Shown: positions 1 through 8,274, counted from the first letter of the stretch. The stretch is 37,345 bases of DNA from Nitrosopumilus sp. H13 (GCA_003724285.1 RHFB01000033.1:1-37345); one strand, 5' to 3'. The notes: generated by a model not told the origin, from the sequence alone. Program-made: numbers and translations.

Positions 1-672
1 GAATGCCGCCCCCTTGCCGTTGCCGCTGTTTACCATCAGGATCTCAGTCTCATCAAAGATAAAACAGTTCTGCGTGATCTCTGATGCCCTGATGTCGGCG
101 CCTTCCGGGATGGCCTTGTACGCCTCTGATCCTATCTGGGATGGCGGTACTAGCACCTTGACATCTAGGCCGCGGCGCGATACTGCGCGTATCTGCTCCT
201 TGCACTCGGAGAGGAGCCCGAGGCCCCACTGGTCTGCCATGATCCTCACTGATGTCTTTGAGCCCTCTATCATGGAGCGCAGCTGGCCTAGCACGTTGTT
301 TGGCCCCATGTGAAAGTACCTCTTTTCCTCAGATCCGCGCGACTTTCTGCTTGCCTCGCTTGTCTTTTTGAGGTCAGATACGAGCGAGTTCATGGCGTTT
401 ACCTTGTTTATCTGCTCGTGAATAATCCCGTCAAATGCGTCCTCTGGGGATATGGCAGTGCATGTTATGGGCTTGCCCTTTGAGATGATTACCAGTTTCT
501 TGTTTTCAAGCTTTAGCAGGGTCGGGTATATCTTGGTCCGGGGAATCTCCGAATAGTAGGCAAGCTCGCTTGCCGGGATCGTGCCCCTTGATATCAGGGA
601 TACATACGCCTGTGCCTCGTACTTGCTCAGCCCGAACTCTTCTAGGCTGACTGGAGCCTGTCCCTGTGTCAT
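1..672 (-). CDS. TrmB-family transcriptional regulator (C-terminus cut by window edge)
   Basis: This frame is absent from the ORF track because it runs off the left edge. Translating the reverse strand from the ATG at 672 gives an uninterrupted 224 residues starting MTQGQAPVSLEEFGLSKYEA. The N-terminal ~75 residues form a winged helix typical of TrmB (LSKYEAQAYVSLI, then SEIPRTKIYPTLLKLENK as recognition helix and wing). A helical linker follows (HEQINKVNAMNSLVSDLKK), and then the start of a PLD-like effector region (residues about 120 onward, SVRIMADQWG). TrmB proteins are sugar- or metabolite-responsive repressors/activators; the ligand here is unknown. A TATA-like box lies 24-31 nt upstream, so the mRNA is probably leaderless. 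It is divergent from the Cdv cluster. Family assignment is firm, function is not. Confidence 0.88.
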   Translation of the reverse strand, partial: MTQGQAPVSLEEFGLSKYEAQAYVSLISRGTIPASELAYYSEIPRTKIYPTLLKLENKKLVIISKGKPITCTAISPEDAFDGIIHEQINKVNAMNSLVSDLKKTSEASRKSRGSEEKRYFHMGPNNVLGQLRSMIEGSKTSVRIMADQWGLGLLSECKEQIRAVSRRGLDVKVLVPPSQIGSEAYKAIPEGADIRASEITQNCFIFDETEILMVNSGNGKGAAF

Positions 673-695
673 GATTCTGATGCCTACATCATTAG

Positions 696-703
696 GTAAA
701 ATT
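696..703 (-). promoter_or_regulatory. TATA-like box for the TrmB-family gene
   Basis: The reverse strand reads AATTTTAC, centred about 27 nt upstream of the ATG at 672, which fits a leaderless archaeal promoter. Confidence 0.5.
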
Positions 704-800
704 GAGAGCTAAATTCCTTTGCACAGGCGCTCAAATAAAGTCAAAACTGTACCTGCAGGCAGGTGTAGCCACGGTTACCGCCCCGGGAGTCACACCGCCC

Positions 801-808
801 TCAAATAC
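801..808 (+). promoter_or_regulatory. TATA-like box for the ESCRT-III-like gene
   Basis: TCAAATAC is centred about 26 nt before the in-frame ATG at 830. It supports a start later than the TTG at 719 used in the ORF track. Confidence 0.35.
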
Positions 809-829
809 GCAGTTTCTGATATGACATGT

Positions 830-1378
830 ATGGCCGGCACCGGCGTGCTCTGCACAGACATATCCCACACAGTGATGCTCGTACCCAGACTCAAATACTC
901 TGGCATCCTACTTGATGGCATCATTGACTCGCTACAAGAGGCGCGCGACTCGCTACATACCTCCAACAAGCGTCTGGCAGACTGTGAGGAATTGGGCAAG
1001 TGCGAGTGGGAGGCACTCAAGTCAGAGGCGGCAGTCATGTCTGCCCTAGAGGCGATTACAAAAATAAAGAGAAAGGCAGGCCAGATATCTGGCGTGATGA
1101 GCATCCCAGAGGTGCTTCCGGCGTCAATCCAGGTGGTCAGGACCGTGAGCGCCAGCCTGTATGAGATGATGCCTGACTGCAGCCAGAGGCTCTCAGAGCT
1201 CTCCGTGCATCTTGGCAGCATTGTGCTTGATTCGGCGGCAATCACGCAGGCCCGGTTTGACTTTGGCCGCTCCAATTCCGAGTCCTCTGACCTGCTTGAT
1301 GAAGCAAAGTTGATTGCAGACTCTAAATTAAAAAAGCAGTATCCTAATCTTGATTTTTCGGAAGCAGACACAGTTTGA
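830..1378 (+). CDS. ESCRT-III-like protein (CdvB paralogue)
   Basis: The protein is all-helical and looks like the archaeal ESCRT-III/Snf7 core. Helix 1 starts LVPRLKYSGILLDGIIDSL, followed by a charged second helix. The most characteristic stretch is PEVLPASIQVVRTVSASLYEMMPDCSQRLSELSVHLGSIVLDSA. It ends LLDEAKLIADSKLKKQYPNL, where the core normally stops. CdvB proteins polymerise on membranes during cell division or membrane remodelling and are disassembled by CdvC, whose gene is the next-but-one downstream. The helix-2 region is somewhat short for the family. I chose ATG 830 because of the TATA-like box at 801 and because residues encoded before it do not look ESCRT-like; TTG 719 (219 aa) is the alternative. 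Its stop overlaps the next ORF start (TTGA). No C-terminal winged helix or MIM is obvious. Confidence 0.72.
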   Translation: MAGTGVLCTDISHTVMLVPRLKYSGILLDGIIDSLQEARDSLHTSNKRLADCEELGKCEWEALKSEAAVMSALEAITKIKRKAGQISGVMSIPEVLPASIQVVRTVSASLYEMMPDCSQRLSELSVHLGSIVLDSAAITQARFDFGRSNSESSDLLDEAKLIADSKLKKQYPNLDFSEADTV

Positions 1379-1848
1379 CCAGACTGGGTTCGCGCAGCCT
1401 CGCAGGCGAGCTGAATCGCATACGATCCGTCTCTTCGAAGATCGAGGCCAGAATGTCTGAGCTGAGGCCGTCTGAGGAGGCACGAATAGACGGGCTCACA
1501 TACGAGGAGCTTCAGGATCTGGCCAAAATAGCCGGAATTGCCGATTTCATGGTCTGCAAGTATGCCGAGAGCAAGAACATGCACCGCATCCTCAAGGAAT
1601 TTGCCGCCATAATCACCAGTACTGCAGACTCGCTTGACTCGATTGATGATGAGATGTCAGAGCTGATACTGTCCGTAGAGGACTCGATTGGCAGGGTAAA
1701 GGACATGCACTCTAGCATACATGAAAAGTCAGATGTCTGCCGCAGGCACGCAGGCACGGCTGATAGTCCAATTAATTTAACCAATTCTATTACACAGATT
1801 AACCCATCTAAATACCAACAAAATCCTCAAGGACATGCCACTAGGTAA
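1375..1848 (+). CDS. Helical protein of unknown function in the Cdv cluster
   Basis: I do not recognise this 157-residue ORF. It starts at a TTG overlapping the upstream stop (TTGA), suggesting translational coupling; an in-frame ATG at 1453 is an alternative. Residues about 10-115 are strongly helical and acidic (RIRSVSSKIEARMSELR, then SLDSIDDEMSELILSVEDSI), the composition expected of a coiled coil or a divergent ESCRT-III-like bundle. The last ~25 residues are encoded by AT-rich DNA containing the putative cdvC promoter, so this tail may be under little constraint. Lying between an ESCRT-III-like gene and the Vps4-like ATPase, it may take part in the same membrane-remodelling machinery; that rests on position only. 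Confidence 0.5.
   Translation: MTRLGSRSLAGELNRIRSVSSKIEARMSELRPSEEARIDGLTYEELQDLAKIAGIADFMVCKYAESKNMHRILKEFAAIITSTADSLDSIDDEMSELILSVEDSIGRVKDMHSSIHEKSDVCRRHAGTADSPINLTNSITQINPSKYQQNPQGHATR
1808..1815 (+). promoter_or_regulatory. TATA-like box upstream of cdvC
   Basis: CTAAATAC lies inside the 3' end of the preceding ORF. It would start transcription near 1838, leaving a short leader of about 15 nt before the cdvC ATG. It suggests cdvC can be transcribed separately from the two upstream ORFs. Confidence 0.4.
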
Positions 1849-1853
1849 TAAAG

Positions 1854-3047
1854 ATGAGTTTGGCCCCGCAAGAACTAGAAAACAATGCTAGCGTATCTGC
1901 CTCTGAGGCAATCAAGTTTGACTCCCAGGGTGCCCGGGGCATGGCTATTACAAAGTACCAGCAGGCCATAGACGCTCTGGCCACGCTAATGCGGCTGTTC
2001 CCAAACGGTAAGATGAACTCCCTGTACAGGGACAGATGCAAGTCATACCATGACCGAATCCAGGCGCTCCAGCAGGCACACGGCGTGGATCCCGCGGTGG
2101 ATCCAAAGGCATCTGATGACGAGCAAAAGGCGTCAGTCAAGAGACAGGAAAACGAGAACGATTTTGAAGATCTGATCATGAAGGAAAAGCCTGACGTGAC
2201 GTGGGGGCAGGTGATAGGGCTTGATGATGCAAAAAGGGCGCTGCGCCAGTCAATCGTGTATCCTACAAAGCGGCCCGACTTGTTTCCGCTCGGATGGCCA
2301 AAGGGGATGCTGCTTTATGGCCCGCCGGGAACGGGCAAGACAATGCTGGCAGCCGCCACTGCAAACGAGATGGACGGCTATTTCATCAACGTGGATGCCT
2401 CGTCCATGATGAGCAAGTGGCTTGGCGAGGCAGAGAAGAACGTCTCAAAGCTGTTTGCCATGGCAAGGCAGTATGCAGAAAAGGAAGGCAAGCCCGTGAT
2501 ACTGTTTGTAGACGAGGTCGACTCGCTTTTGGGATCGCGCAACAGCGAGGTGGGCGGCGAAGTCAGGACCAAGAACCAGTTTCTCACAGAAATGGACGGA
2601 GTGGGCGGCAAGGGCAAGGATCTCATGATGTATGTGATCGGGGCCACAAACAAGCCCTGGAGCCTTGACATGGCGTTTTTGCGCAGGTTCCAAAAGAGAA
2701 TCTACGTGTCCCTGCCGACACAGGAGGCAAGGAAGAGCCTCTTTGAGCAGTACACTGCAGAGCTGCGCAAGGACCCCGAGGTCAGCGCGGCGGATCTGGC
2801 AAAGATATTTGACGGGTACAGTGCAAGCGACATAAAGGACATCTGCCAGGCAGCTCAGATAAAGACAGTCGACGAGATATTCAGCTCGCCAGAATACCAC
2901 GAGCCGGTAGAGGGCGAAGAGCCCATACAGCCAAGAAACCTCACCACCACTGATTTCAAGGAGATAATGGCAGTCAGAAAGCCAAGCGTCTCAACTGAGA
3001 TGATCCGGGCCTACCACAAGTGGAGCAACGAGTTCAAGGCACTCTAG
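1854..3047 (+). CDS. cdvC: Vps4/CdvC-type AAA ATPase of the ESCRT division machinery
   Basis: A 397-residue protein with the Vps4 layout. A three-helix MIT domain occupies about residues 15-75 (MAITKYQQAIDAL). A charged linker follows, then one AAA module: Walker A GPPGTGKT at 156-163, Walker B ILFVDEVD near 216-223, sensor-1 Asn in GATNKPW near 266, and the paired arginine finger FLRRF at 276-280. A C-terminal helical region ends in a Vps4-like tail. Vps4/CdvC hydrolyses ATP to remodel and recycle ESCRT-III (CdvB) filaments in archaeal cytokinesis; the MIT domain binds the CdvB C-terminus. It follows an ESCRT-III-like gene, which supports the assignment. The ATG at 1854 keeps the whole MIT domain, and AGGT lies just upstream. 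No key residue is missing. Confidence 0.95.
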   Translation: MSLAPQELENNASVSASEAIKFDSQGARGMAITKYQQAIDALATLMRLFPNGKMNSLYRDRCKSYHDRIQALQQAHGVDPAVDPKASDDEQKASVKRQENENDFEDLIMKEKPDVTWGQVIGLDDAKRALRQSIVYPTKRPDLFPLGWPKGMLLYGPPGTGKTMLAAATANEMDGYFINVDASSMMSKWLGEAEKNVSKLFAMARQYAEKEGKPVILFVDEVDSLLGSRNSEVGGEVRTKNQFLTEMDGVGGKGKDLMMYVIGATNKPWSLDMAFLRRFQKRIYVSLPTQEARKSLFEQYTAELRKDPEVSAADLAKIFDGYSASDIKDICQAAQIKTVDEIFSSPEYHEPVEGEEPIQPRNLTTTDFKEIMAVRKPSVSTEMIRAYHKWSNEFKAL

Positions 3048-3072
3048 CCCATATACGTGGGACAGGTAAAAA

Positions 3073-3080
3073 CTTAAATT
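3073..3080 (+). promoter_or_regulatory. TATA-like box for carAB
   Basis: CTTAAATT is centred about 23 nt before the carA ATG at 3099, fitting a leaderless or near-leaderless transcript. Confidence 0.5.
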
Positions 3081-3098
3081 CATTTTACAGGGGACTCT

Positions 3099-4268
3099 AT
3101 GAGGGTCAAAATAGCCACGCGAAAATCAAGCCATACAAAAAAATTCGCAAAGCTGATCCTTGATGACGGCACAGTCCTTGAAGGGCAGGGATTTGGCAGT
3201 TCTGGCACCATCTTTGGCGAGATTGTCTTTAATACGGGGATGGTCGGATATGTAGAGGCCCTCACAGACCCCTCATACAGCGGCCAGATACTCACCCTCA
3301 CATACCCGCTTGTGGGCAATTACGGCGTGCCCGACCCGGAGGCGACTGACGCTGACGGCATCTCAAAATACTTTGAATCAGACAAAATCCATGCAAGGGG
3401 GCTTGTGGTGCACGAGCTCTCGCTGACTGCAAGCCACTGGAACCTTGCAATGACCCTTGATGAGTGGATGCACAAGGAGGGGATTCCGGGGATCTCCGGC
3501 ATTGACACGAGGACCCTGACCAAAAAGCTCCGCACGGGCGGCGTCATGATGGCCGCCCTGGCAGTGTCAGATACGGAGATTGACACAGGAAGCGTAAAAA
3601 AAGAGCTTGGCTCTGCTACGGGATACTCGGCAGAGCAGTTCATGGACGAGATATCCACAAAAGAGGCGCGCGCATTTGGGGACGGGAGGGAATGCATCGC
3701 AGTAATTGACACGGGCGCAAAAAACGCAATACTGCGCAACATCCGGGATCTGGGGTACAGGGCGGTCTTGCTGCCGTGGAACTCGACATATGAGGAGGTA
3801 ATCTCGCACAATCCAAGCGGCGTGGTTATCAGCAGCGGTCCTGGGGATCCGCAAAAATGCCCGGACACGATAGAGACTACAAAAATGCTGATTGCAAACA
3901 ATGTTCCAACGCTTGGCATCTGCCTTGGCGCGCAGATAATCGGCATAGCAGGCAACACTAAAACTTACAAGCTAAAGTACGGCCACCGCGGGCAGAACAA
4001 GCCGTGCATCAACCTTGAGAACAACCAGGTGTATGTGACGAGCCAGAACCACGGATACGGCATTACCCCAGAGTCCCTTGAAGAATCGGACTTTGACTTG
4101 TGGTTTACAAACGCAGACGACAAGACAGTCGAGGGGATACGGCACAAGACGCAGCGATGCGTCGCCGTGCAGTTCCACCCAGAGGCCTCGCCGGGCCCGT
4201 ACGACTGCCGCTTCGTCTTTGAAGAGCTCAAACGCCTTGTGGAGGAGGGATCGACTGCCAAAAAATGA
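3099..4268 (+). CDS. carA: Carbamoyl-phosphate synthase small (glutaminase) subunit
   Basis: CarA hydrolyses glutamine and channels ammonia to CarB for carbamoyl phosphate, feeding pyrimidine and arginine synthesis. The 389-residue length is normal. The N-terminal CPSase small-chain domain is clear (ILDDGTVLEGQGFG; EIVFNTGMVGY). The C-terminal class I glutamine amidotransferase domain has the nucleophile elbow GICLGAQ, the conserved VTSQNHGY segment, and the His-Glu pair in QFHPEASPGP. The protein starts MRVKIATRKSSHTKKFAKLIL, with a basic N-terminal extension of about 15 residues before the usual first strand. It overlaps the inferred start of carB by 14 nt, and a GGAGGAGGGA Shine-Dalgarno-like run sits inside its 3' end. 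Confidence 0.96.
   Translation: MRVKIATRKSSHTKKFAKLILDDGTVLEGQGFGSSGTIFGEIVFNTGMVGYVEALTDPSYSGQILTLTYPLVGNYGVPDPEATDADGISKYFESDKIHARGLVVHELSLTASHWNLAMTLDEWMHKEGIPGISGIDTRTLTKKLRTGGVMMAALAVSDTEIDTGSVKKELGSATGYSAEQFMDEISTKEARAFGDGRECIAVIDTGAKNAILRNIRDLGYRAVLLPWNSTYEEVISHNPSGVVISSGPGDPQKCPDTIETTKMLIANNVPTLGICLGAQIIGIAGNTKTYKLKYGHRGQNKPCINLENNQVYVTSQNHGYGITPESLEESDFDLWFTNADDKTVEGIRHKTQRCVAVQFHPEASPGPYDCRFVFEELKRLVEEGSTAKK
4241..4250 (+). promoter_or_regulatory. Shine-Dalgarno-like site for carB, pointing to a CUG start
   Basis: GGAGGAGGGA lies within the end of carA. The expected CarB N-terminus (PKNETLKKILVLGSGAIKIG) is in frame 1, and the codon where its Met should be is CTG at 4255, about 6 nt after the GGAGG core. 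The only nearby conventional alternative is TTG 4273, about 25 nt away. The sequence therefore suggests CUG initiation or a shorter protein from TTG. Confidence 0.45.
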
Positions 4269-7200
4269 GACGTTGAAAAAAATTCTCGTGCTCGGCAGCG
4301 GGGCAATAAAAATCGGAGAAGCCGGCGAAAGCCGCTAAAACGGCCGCCAGTTTGACTACTCCGGAAGCCAGTGCCTCAAAGCCATCCGAGAAGATGGGCT
4401 CCAAAGCGTCCTTATCAACCCAAACATTGCGACAATCCAGACGGATACGAGGTTTGCAGACAGGGTATACCTTCTTCCGGTGACGCCCGAGTACGTCGAA
4501 TCGATAATCGAAAAGGAGCGGCCAGACGGAATCATGCTTGCATACGGGGGCCAGACTGCCCTTAACTGCGGCGTCAATCTAGACGGAGCAGGCGTGCTCA
4601 AAAAGTACGGAGTCGGCGTACTTGGAACCCAGATCCCGGGAATACAGAGCACAGAAGACCGGCAGCTCTTCAAGGATTCCATGAAGGAGGCAGGCGTGCC
4701 CGTGCTGAAGAGCCAGACCGTGACCAACTTTGAGGACGCAAAAAATGCAGCAGAGGCCCTCTCGTATCCTGTGATAGTCAGGGTCGCCTATACCCTTGGA
4801 GGGCGCGGCGGCGGCGTGGCATACAACGAGATAGAGCTGCACGAGATAGTAGAGCGCGGCCTCAAGGCAAGCCTCGTAGGCCAGGTATTAATTGAAGAGT
4901 ACATCGGCCACTGGAAGCAGATCGAGTACGAGGTGATGCAGGACTATGACGGCAATAATGTGATAGTGTGCAACATGGAAAACGTCCTGTCCATGAAGGT
5001 GCACACCGGTGACAACATCGTAGTGGCCCCGTCGCAGACCATAGACAACTCTGAATACCACATGCTGCGCTCCGCCGCCCTTCGCGCAACAAAGCACGTC
5101 GGAATAGTGGGCGAGTGCAACATCCAGTACGCCCTGGCCCCTGACTCTGACAAGTACGCGGCAATAGAGATAAACCCGCGCCTTTCGCGCTCCTCTGCGC
5201 TTGCAAGCAAGGCCACGGGATACCCGCTTGCATACATGTCCGCCAAGATCGGGATCGGATACGGCCTCCCGGAACTGGTAAACAGAATCACAAAAAACAC
5301 CACCGCCTGCTTTGAGCCCTCCCTTGACTATATAGTCTGCAAGCACCCGCGCTGGGACTTTGCAAAGTTTGAGCTGGTAAACCGGCGCCTCGGGCCCACC
5401 ATGAAGTCAGTCGGAGAGGTGATGGCAATAGGCCGTACGTTTGAAGAGTCGCTCCAAAAGTCGATACGCATGCTAGATATTGGCAATGACGGGCTCGTAC
5501 TAAACAGGTCTGACGGCTCCAAATACACGGAAGAAGAGATCGAAGACAAGCTTGCGCATCATGACGACATGATACTGTACTATGTGGCAGTGGCCCTGAA
5601 GATGGGGATCACAGTGGATCGGATATACCGGCTCTCCTCGATAGATCCGTGGTTTATAGAAAAGATTGCAAACATTGTCGCAGTCGAGTCCAAGCTGGCC
5701 CACTCGGAGCTTGACTCTGCCATGCTCTGGGAGGCAAAAAAGACGGGCTTTTCAGACAGGCAGATAGCCCGGGCCAAGGACAAGAGCCCTGATGAGGTGC
5801 GCAGCCTGAGAAAAAAGCTCGGCATCGTGCCTGCAGTAAAGCAGATAGACACGCTTGCAGCAGAGTGGCCTGCCGTGACTAACTATCTCTACATGACATA
5901 CGGGGGCGACTCGCACGATGTCGAGGTTCCAGACAGCAGGGGAATCGTGGTGGTGGGCGCAGGCCCGTACCGCATTGGCAGCAGCGTCGAGTTTGACTGG
6001 GGGACGGTAAACATGGTGTGGGGCCTGCAAGAAAACGGCGAGAAGAACATCACCGTGGTCAACTGCAATCCCGAGACCGTCTCTACTGACTATGACATCT
6101 GCACCCGGCTCTACTTTGAGGAGCTCACGCAGGAGCGGATACTGGACATTACAGAGTTTGAGAATCCAAAGGGCGTGATCACGTGCGTCGGGGGCCAGAC
6201 TGCAAACAACCTCACTCCCGGGCTTGCCGAGCGCGGAGTCCGCATACTGGGCACCGGGGCAGATGACGTGGACAGGGCCGAGAACCGCTCAAAGTTTAGC
6301 GCAGAGCTTGACAAGCTGCACATACAGCAGCCGCTGTGGCAGGCGTTTTCTGACCTTGCCGGCGCCAAGACCTTTGCGCACAAGGTGGGGTATCCGGTGA
6401 TTGTGAGGCCCTCGTACGTCTTGTCCGGGGCGGCCATGAAGGTCGTCTGGTCCCAGAACGAGCTCAAGAAATATGTGCAAGACGCCACCGATGTCTCGCC
6501 TGACCATCCCGTAGTGATATCAAAGTTCATGCTCGACTCGCTTGAAGTAGACGTCGACGGGGTCTGCAACGGAAAGCAGGTGATAATAGGCGCGATTGTA
6601 GAGCACATTGACAGCGCGGGAGTCCATTCCGGGGACGCAATGATGTGCATCCCGCCGTGGCGCCTCAACAACCGCATAATCGAGACCATCAACGACTATA
6701 CGCGAAAAATTGCGCTCACGTTTAACATCTGCGGCCCGTTCAACCTGCAGTTTCTAGTCCATGACTCCCATGTGTACGTGATAGAGCTCAACATCCGGGC
6801 GTCGCGCTCGATGCCGTTTGTCTCAAAGCTGGTAAGGACAAACCTCATCTCACTTGCATCCCGGGCGATTCTCGGCAGGACGCTGCCTGACATACCTGCA
6901 GACAAGTGGAAGAGGATACGCAACCACGGCATAAAGGTGCCCCAGTTCTCCTTTATGCAGCTTGACGGGGCAGACATTGCCCTGGGAGTGGAGATGCAGT
7001 CTACCGGCGAGGCCGCCTGCTTTGGAGACAGCTTTTATGACGCCCTCTCAAAGGGGCTGACCTCGGTGGGATACAACCTGCCCGAGCGCGGGACTGCGCT
7101 GGTAACGGTGGGAGGCGCTCCAAACAAGGAAAAGCTGCTGCCTGCGATAGCCCTGCTCAAGGGGCTCGGATTTGAGATACTTGCGACAGAGCACACCGCG

Positions 7201-7524
7201 GAATTCTTTGAGGAAAAGATAGGCCAGGTGAAAATAGTCCACAAGATATCAGAGCCTGAGCGAAAGCCAAACATCTCTGATCTGCTCTATGAGCGCAAGA
7301 TCGACTTTATCATCAACATTCCCAGCACCTCTACGCTTGAAAAGTACGTCGGGATGCTTGATGACGAGTACCAGATACGGCGCAAGGCGCTCGAGCTTGG
7401 CATCCCGGTGCTTACCACGATAGAGCTTGCAGACTCTTTTGTAAAGACGCTAGAGTGGCTCCGGGACAACGACACCACAAGGGAGCCGCTAGCCCCCTAT
7501 GATCCCCTAGACGACCCTGTCTAG
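4255..7524 (+). CDS. carB: Carbamoyl-phosphate synthase large subunit, interrupted by an in-frame UAA near its N-terminus
   Basis: CarB makes carbamoyl phosphate from bicarbonate, ammonia and two ATP. Both ATP-grasp halves are intact (GGQTALNCGVNLD and TLGGRGGGVAYN in the first; GGQTANNLTPGLAERG and PSYVLSGAAMKVVW in the second), as is the C-terminal MGS-like regulatory domain (ILATEHTAEFFEEKIG). The ORF track starts only at GTG 4480 (1014 aa), but homology continues in the same frame to 4255. That upstream part encodes the conserved pre-ATP-grasp segment LVLGSGAIKIGEAGE, then SR-stop-NGRQ, then FDYSGSQCLKAIRED. Removing 21 nt gives the family's usual GEAGEFDYSG. Use of GTG 4480 would lose about 75 residues of the conserved N-terminal fold. 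RNA splicing, readthrough, internal initiation, gene decay or an assembly error are all open; the rest of the gene shows no decay. Confidence 0.85.
4328..4350 (+). other. 21-nt in-frame insertion with UAA inside carB (span covers three equivalent registers)
   Basis: Deleting 4328-4348, 4329-4349 or 4330-4350 always restores Gly-Glu-Phe-Asp at a conserved site. The segment contains TAA at 4336-4338. Two competing hairpins can be drawn: CGGC-GAAA-GCCG (4323-4334, GNRA-type loop) and GCCG-CTAAAA-CGGC (4331-4344, stop codon in the loop). In the 4328-4348 register a 4-bp helix AAGC/GUUU (one G-U pair) flanked by 3-nt bulges can be drawn, reminiscent of an archaeal bulge-helix-bulge site. A convincing outer helix is missing. 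Confidence 0.6.
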
Positions 7525-8250
7525 GGCCGACTCGTCCCCGATTATCGAGCCATCAAGCGTGGTGATCCGCGCCCTGCACTCGCCTATCCTCCGTATTATG
7601 GGCGATGTTGACTTTGAGTGCTTTTTGTGCGTTGCAAAAAAATACCTGTTAAATGACGGCATGACTATTACCTCAATGCTGCCGGTCCTGCTCGGAAAGA
7701 TGTCCCCCTTTTGGGCCTGCATGGATGCCCACACCCTCTGGCCGTTTAACACGGATCCCTCCTCAATGTATGTCGGATGGGCATGGCCCATGACAATCCT
7801 GCCTACGTGTCCAAAGTTGTCAGAAGGCATTGCATGACCGTGTGTAAACAGCGTGTCTTCTTCTATCATGCCGGACGGGCCGGTCATGGTCACCGCATCT
7901 GGCACAAGCCGTTCAATATTCGAGTCGTGGTTCCCCGGGACTAGCACCACGTCGCATTTTCTGCATATCCTCTCAAAGAATGCCGGAACCTCGTCCCACT
8001 CGCTCTTTGAGATTCCCCTGACGCTGGACTTTACGTCGCCTAGCAGCACCACGGAATCCGGCTCTTGCGAGTCGATCAGACACTCAATCTCCTCTGCCGT
8101 CTGGCGCGCAGCAGAGTTCTTGCCGACAAATATCCCGTTTGCCGCAAGTCCTGCCTCAAAGCCCAGATGCAAGTCTGCCACTGCCAGGATCCTCCTCCTG
8201 CCCTCTGCTAGTAGCGCGGGGCTTGAGGGGATTATGCGGATGCGCTGCAT
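7507..8250 (-). CDS. Archaeal metallophosphoesterase (calcineurin-like, COG1407 type)
   Basis: The 247-residue protein carries the full dimetal phosphoesterase signature in order: DLHLG (Asp-x-His), LLGDVK (Gly-Asp), PGNHDSN, FTHGH and GHAHP. These residues bind two divalent metals for phosphoester hydrolysis. It most resembles the archaeal MJ0037-like group often found near DNA-repair genes; the true substrate is unknown. I place the start at ATG 8250 (MQRIRIIPSSPALLAEGRRR), not the 321-aa start in the track. The extra 74 residues are not family-like and cross the divergent promoter, and a TATA-like box lies 27 nt upstream of 8250. Its 3' end overlaps the end of carB by 18 nt in convergent orientation. 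Confidence 0.88.
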   Translation of the reverse strand: MQRIRIIPSSPALLAEGRRRILAVADLHLGFEAGLAANGIFVGKNSAARQTAEEIECLIDSQEPDSVVLLGDVKSSVRGISKSEWDEVPAFFERICRKCDVVLVPGNHDSNIERLVPDAVTMTGPSGMIEEDTLFTHGHAMPSDNFGHVGRIVMGHAHPTYIEEGSVLNGQRVWASMQAQKGDIFPSRTGSIEVIVMPSFNRYFFATHKKHSKSTSPIIRRIGECRARITTLDGSIIGDESALDRVV

Positions 8251-8255
8251 CAAAA

Positions 8256-8263
8256 GGTTATAC
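8256..8263 (+). promoter_or_regulatory. TATA-like box for the SWIM protein gene
   Basis: GGTTATAC is centred about 27 nt before GTG 8287, consistent with leaderless initiation at that GTG. Confidence 0.45.
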
Positions 8264-8274
8264 CACGCCTGTGT

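Noticed and set aside
790-1584. 264-aa reverse ORF opposite the ESCRT-III-like gene
   Set aside because: Shadow frame: Ser/Leu/Arg-rich, no domain, and it spans the coupled junction of two plus-strand ORFs with protein-like composition.
3320-3958. 212-aa reverse ORF inside carA
   Set aside because: Antisense shadow of a clear enzyme gene; composition is skewed and no motif is seen.
4336-4338. Stop-codon recoding as selenocysteine or pyrrolysine in carB
   Set aside because: The codon is UAA, whereas these amino acids use UGA and UAG, and the flanking residues do not belong to the CarB family anyway.
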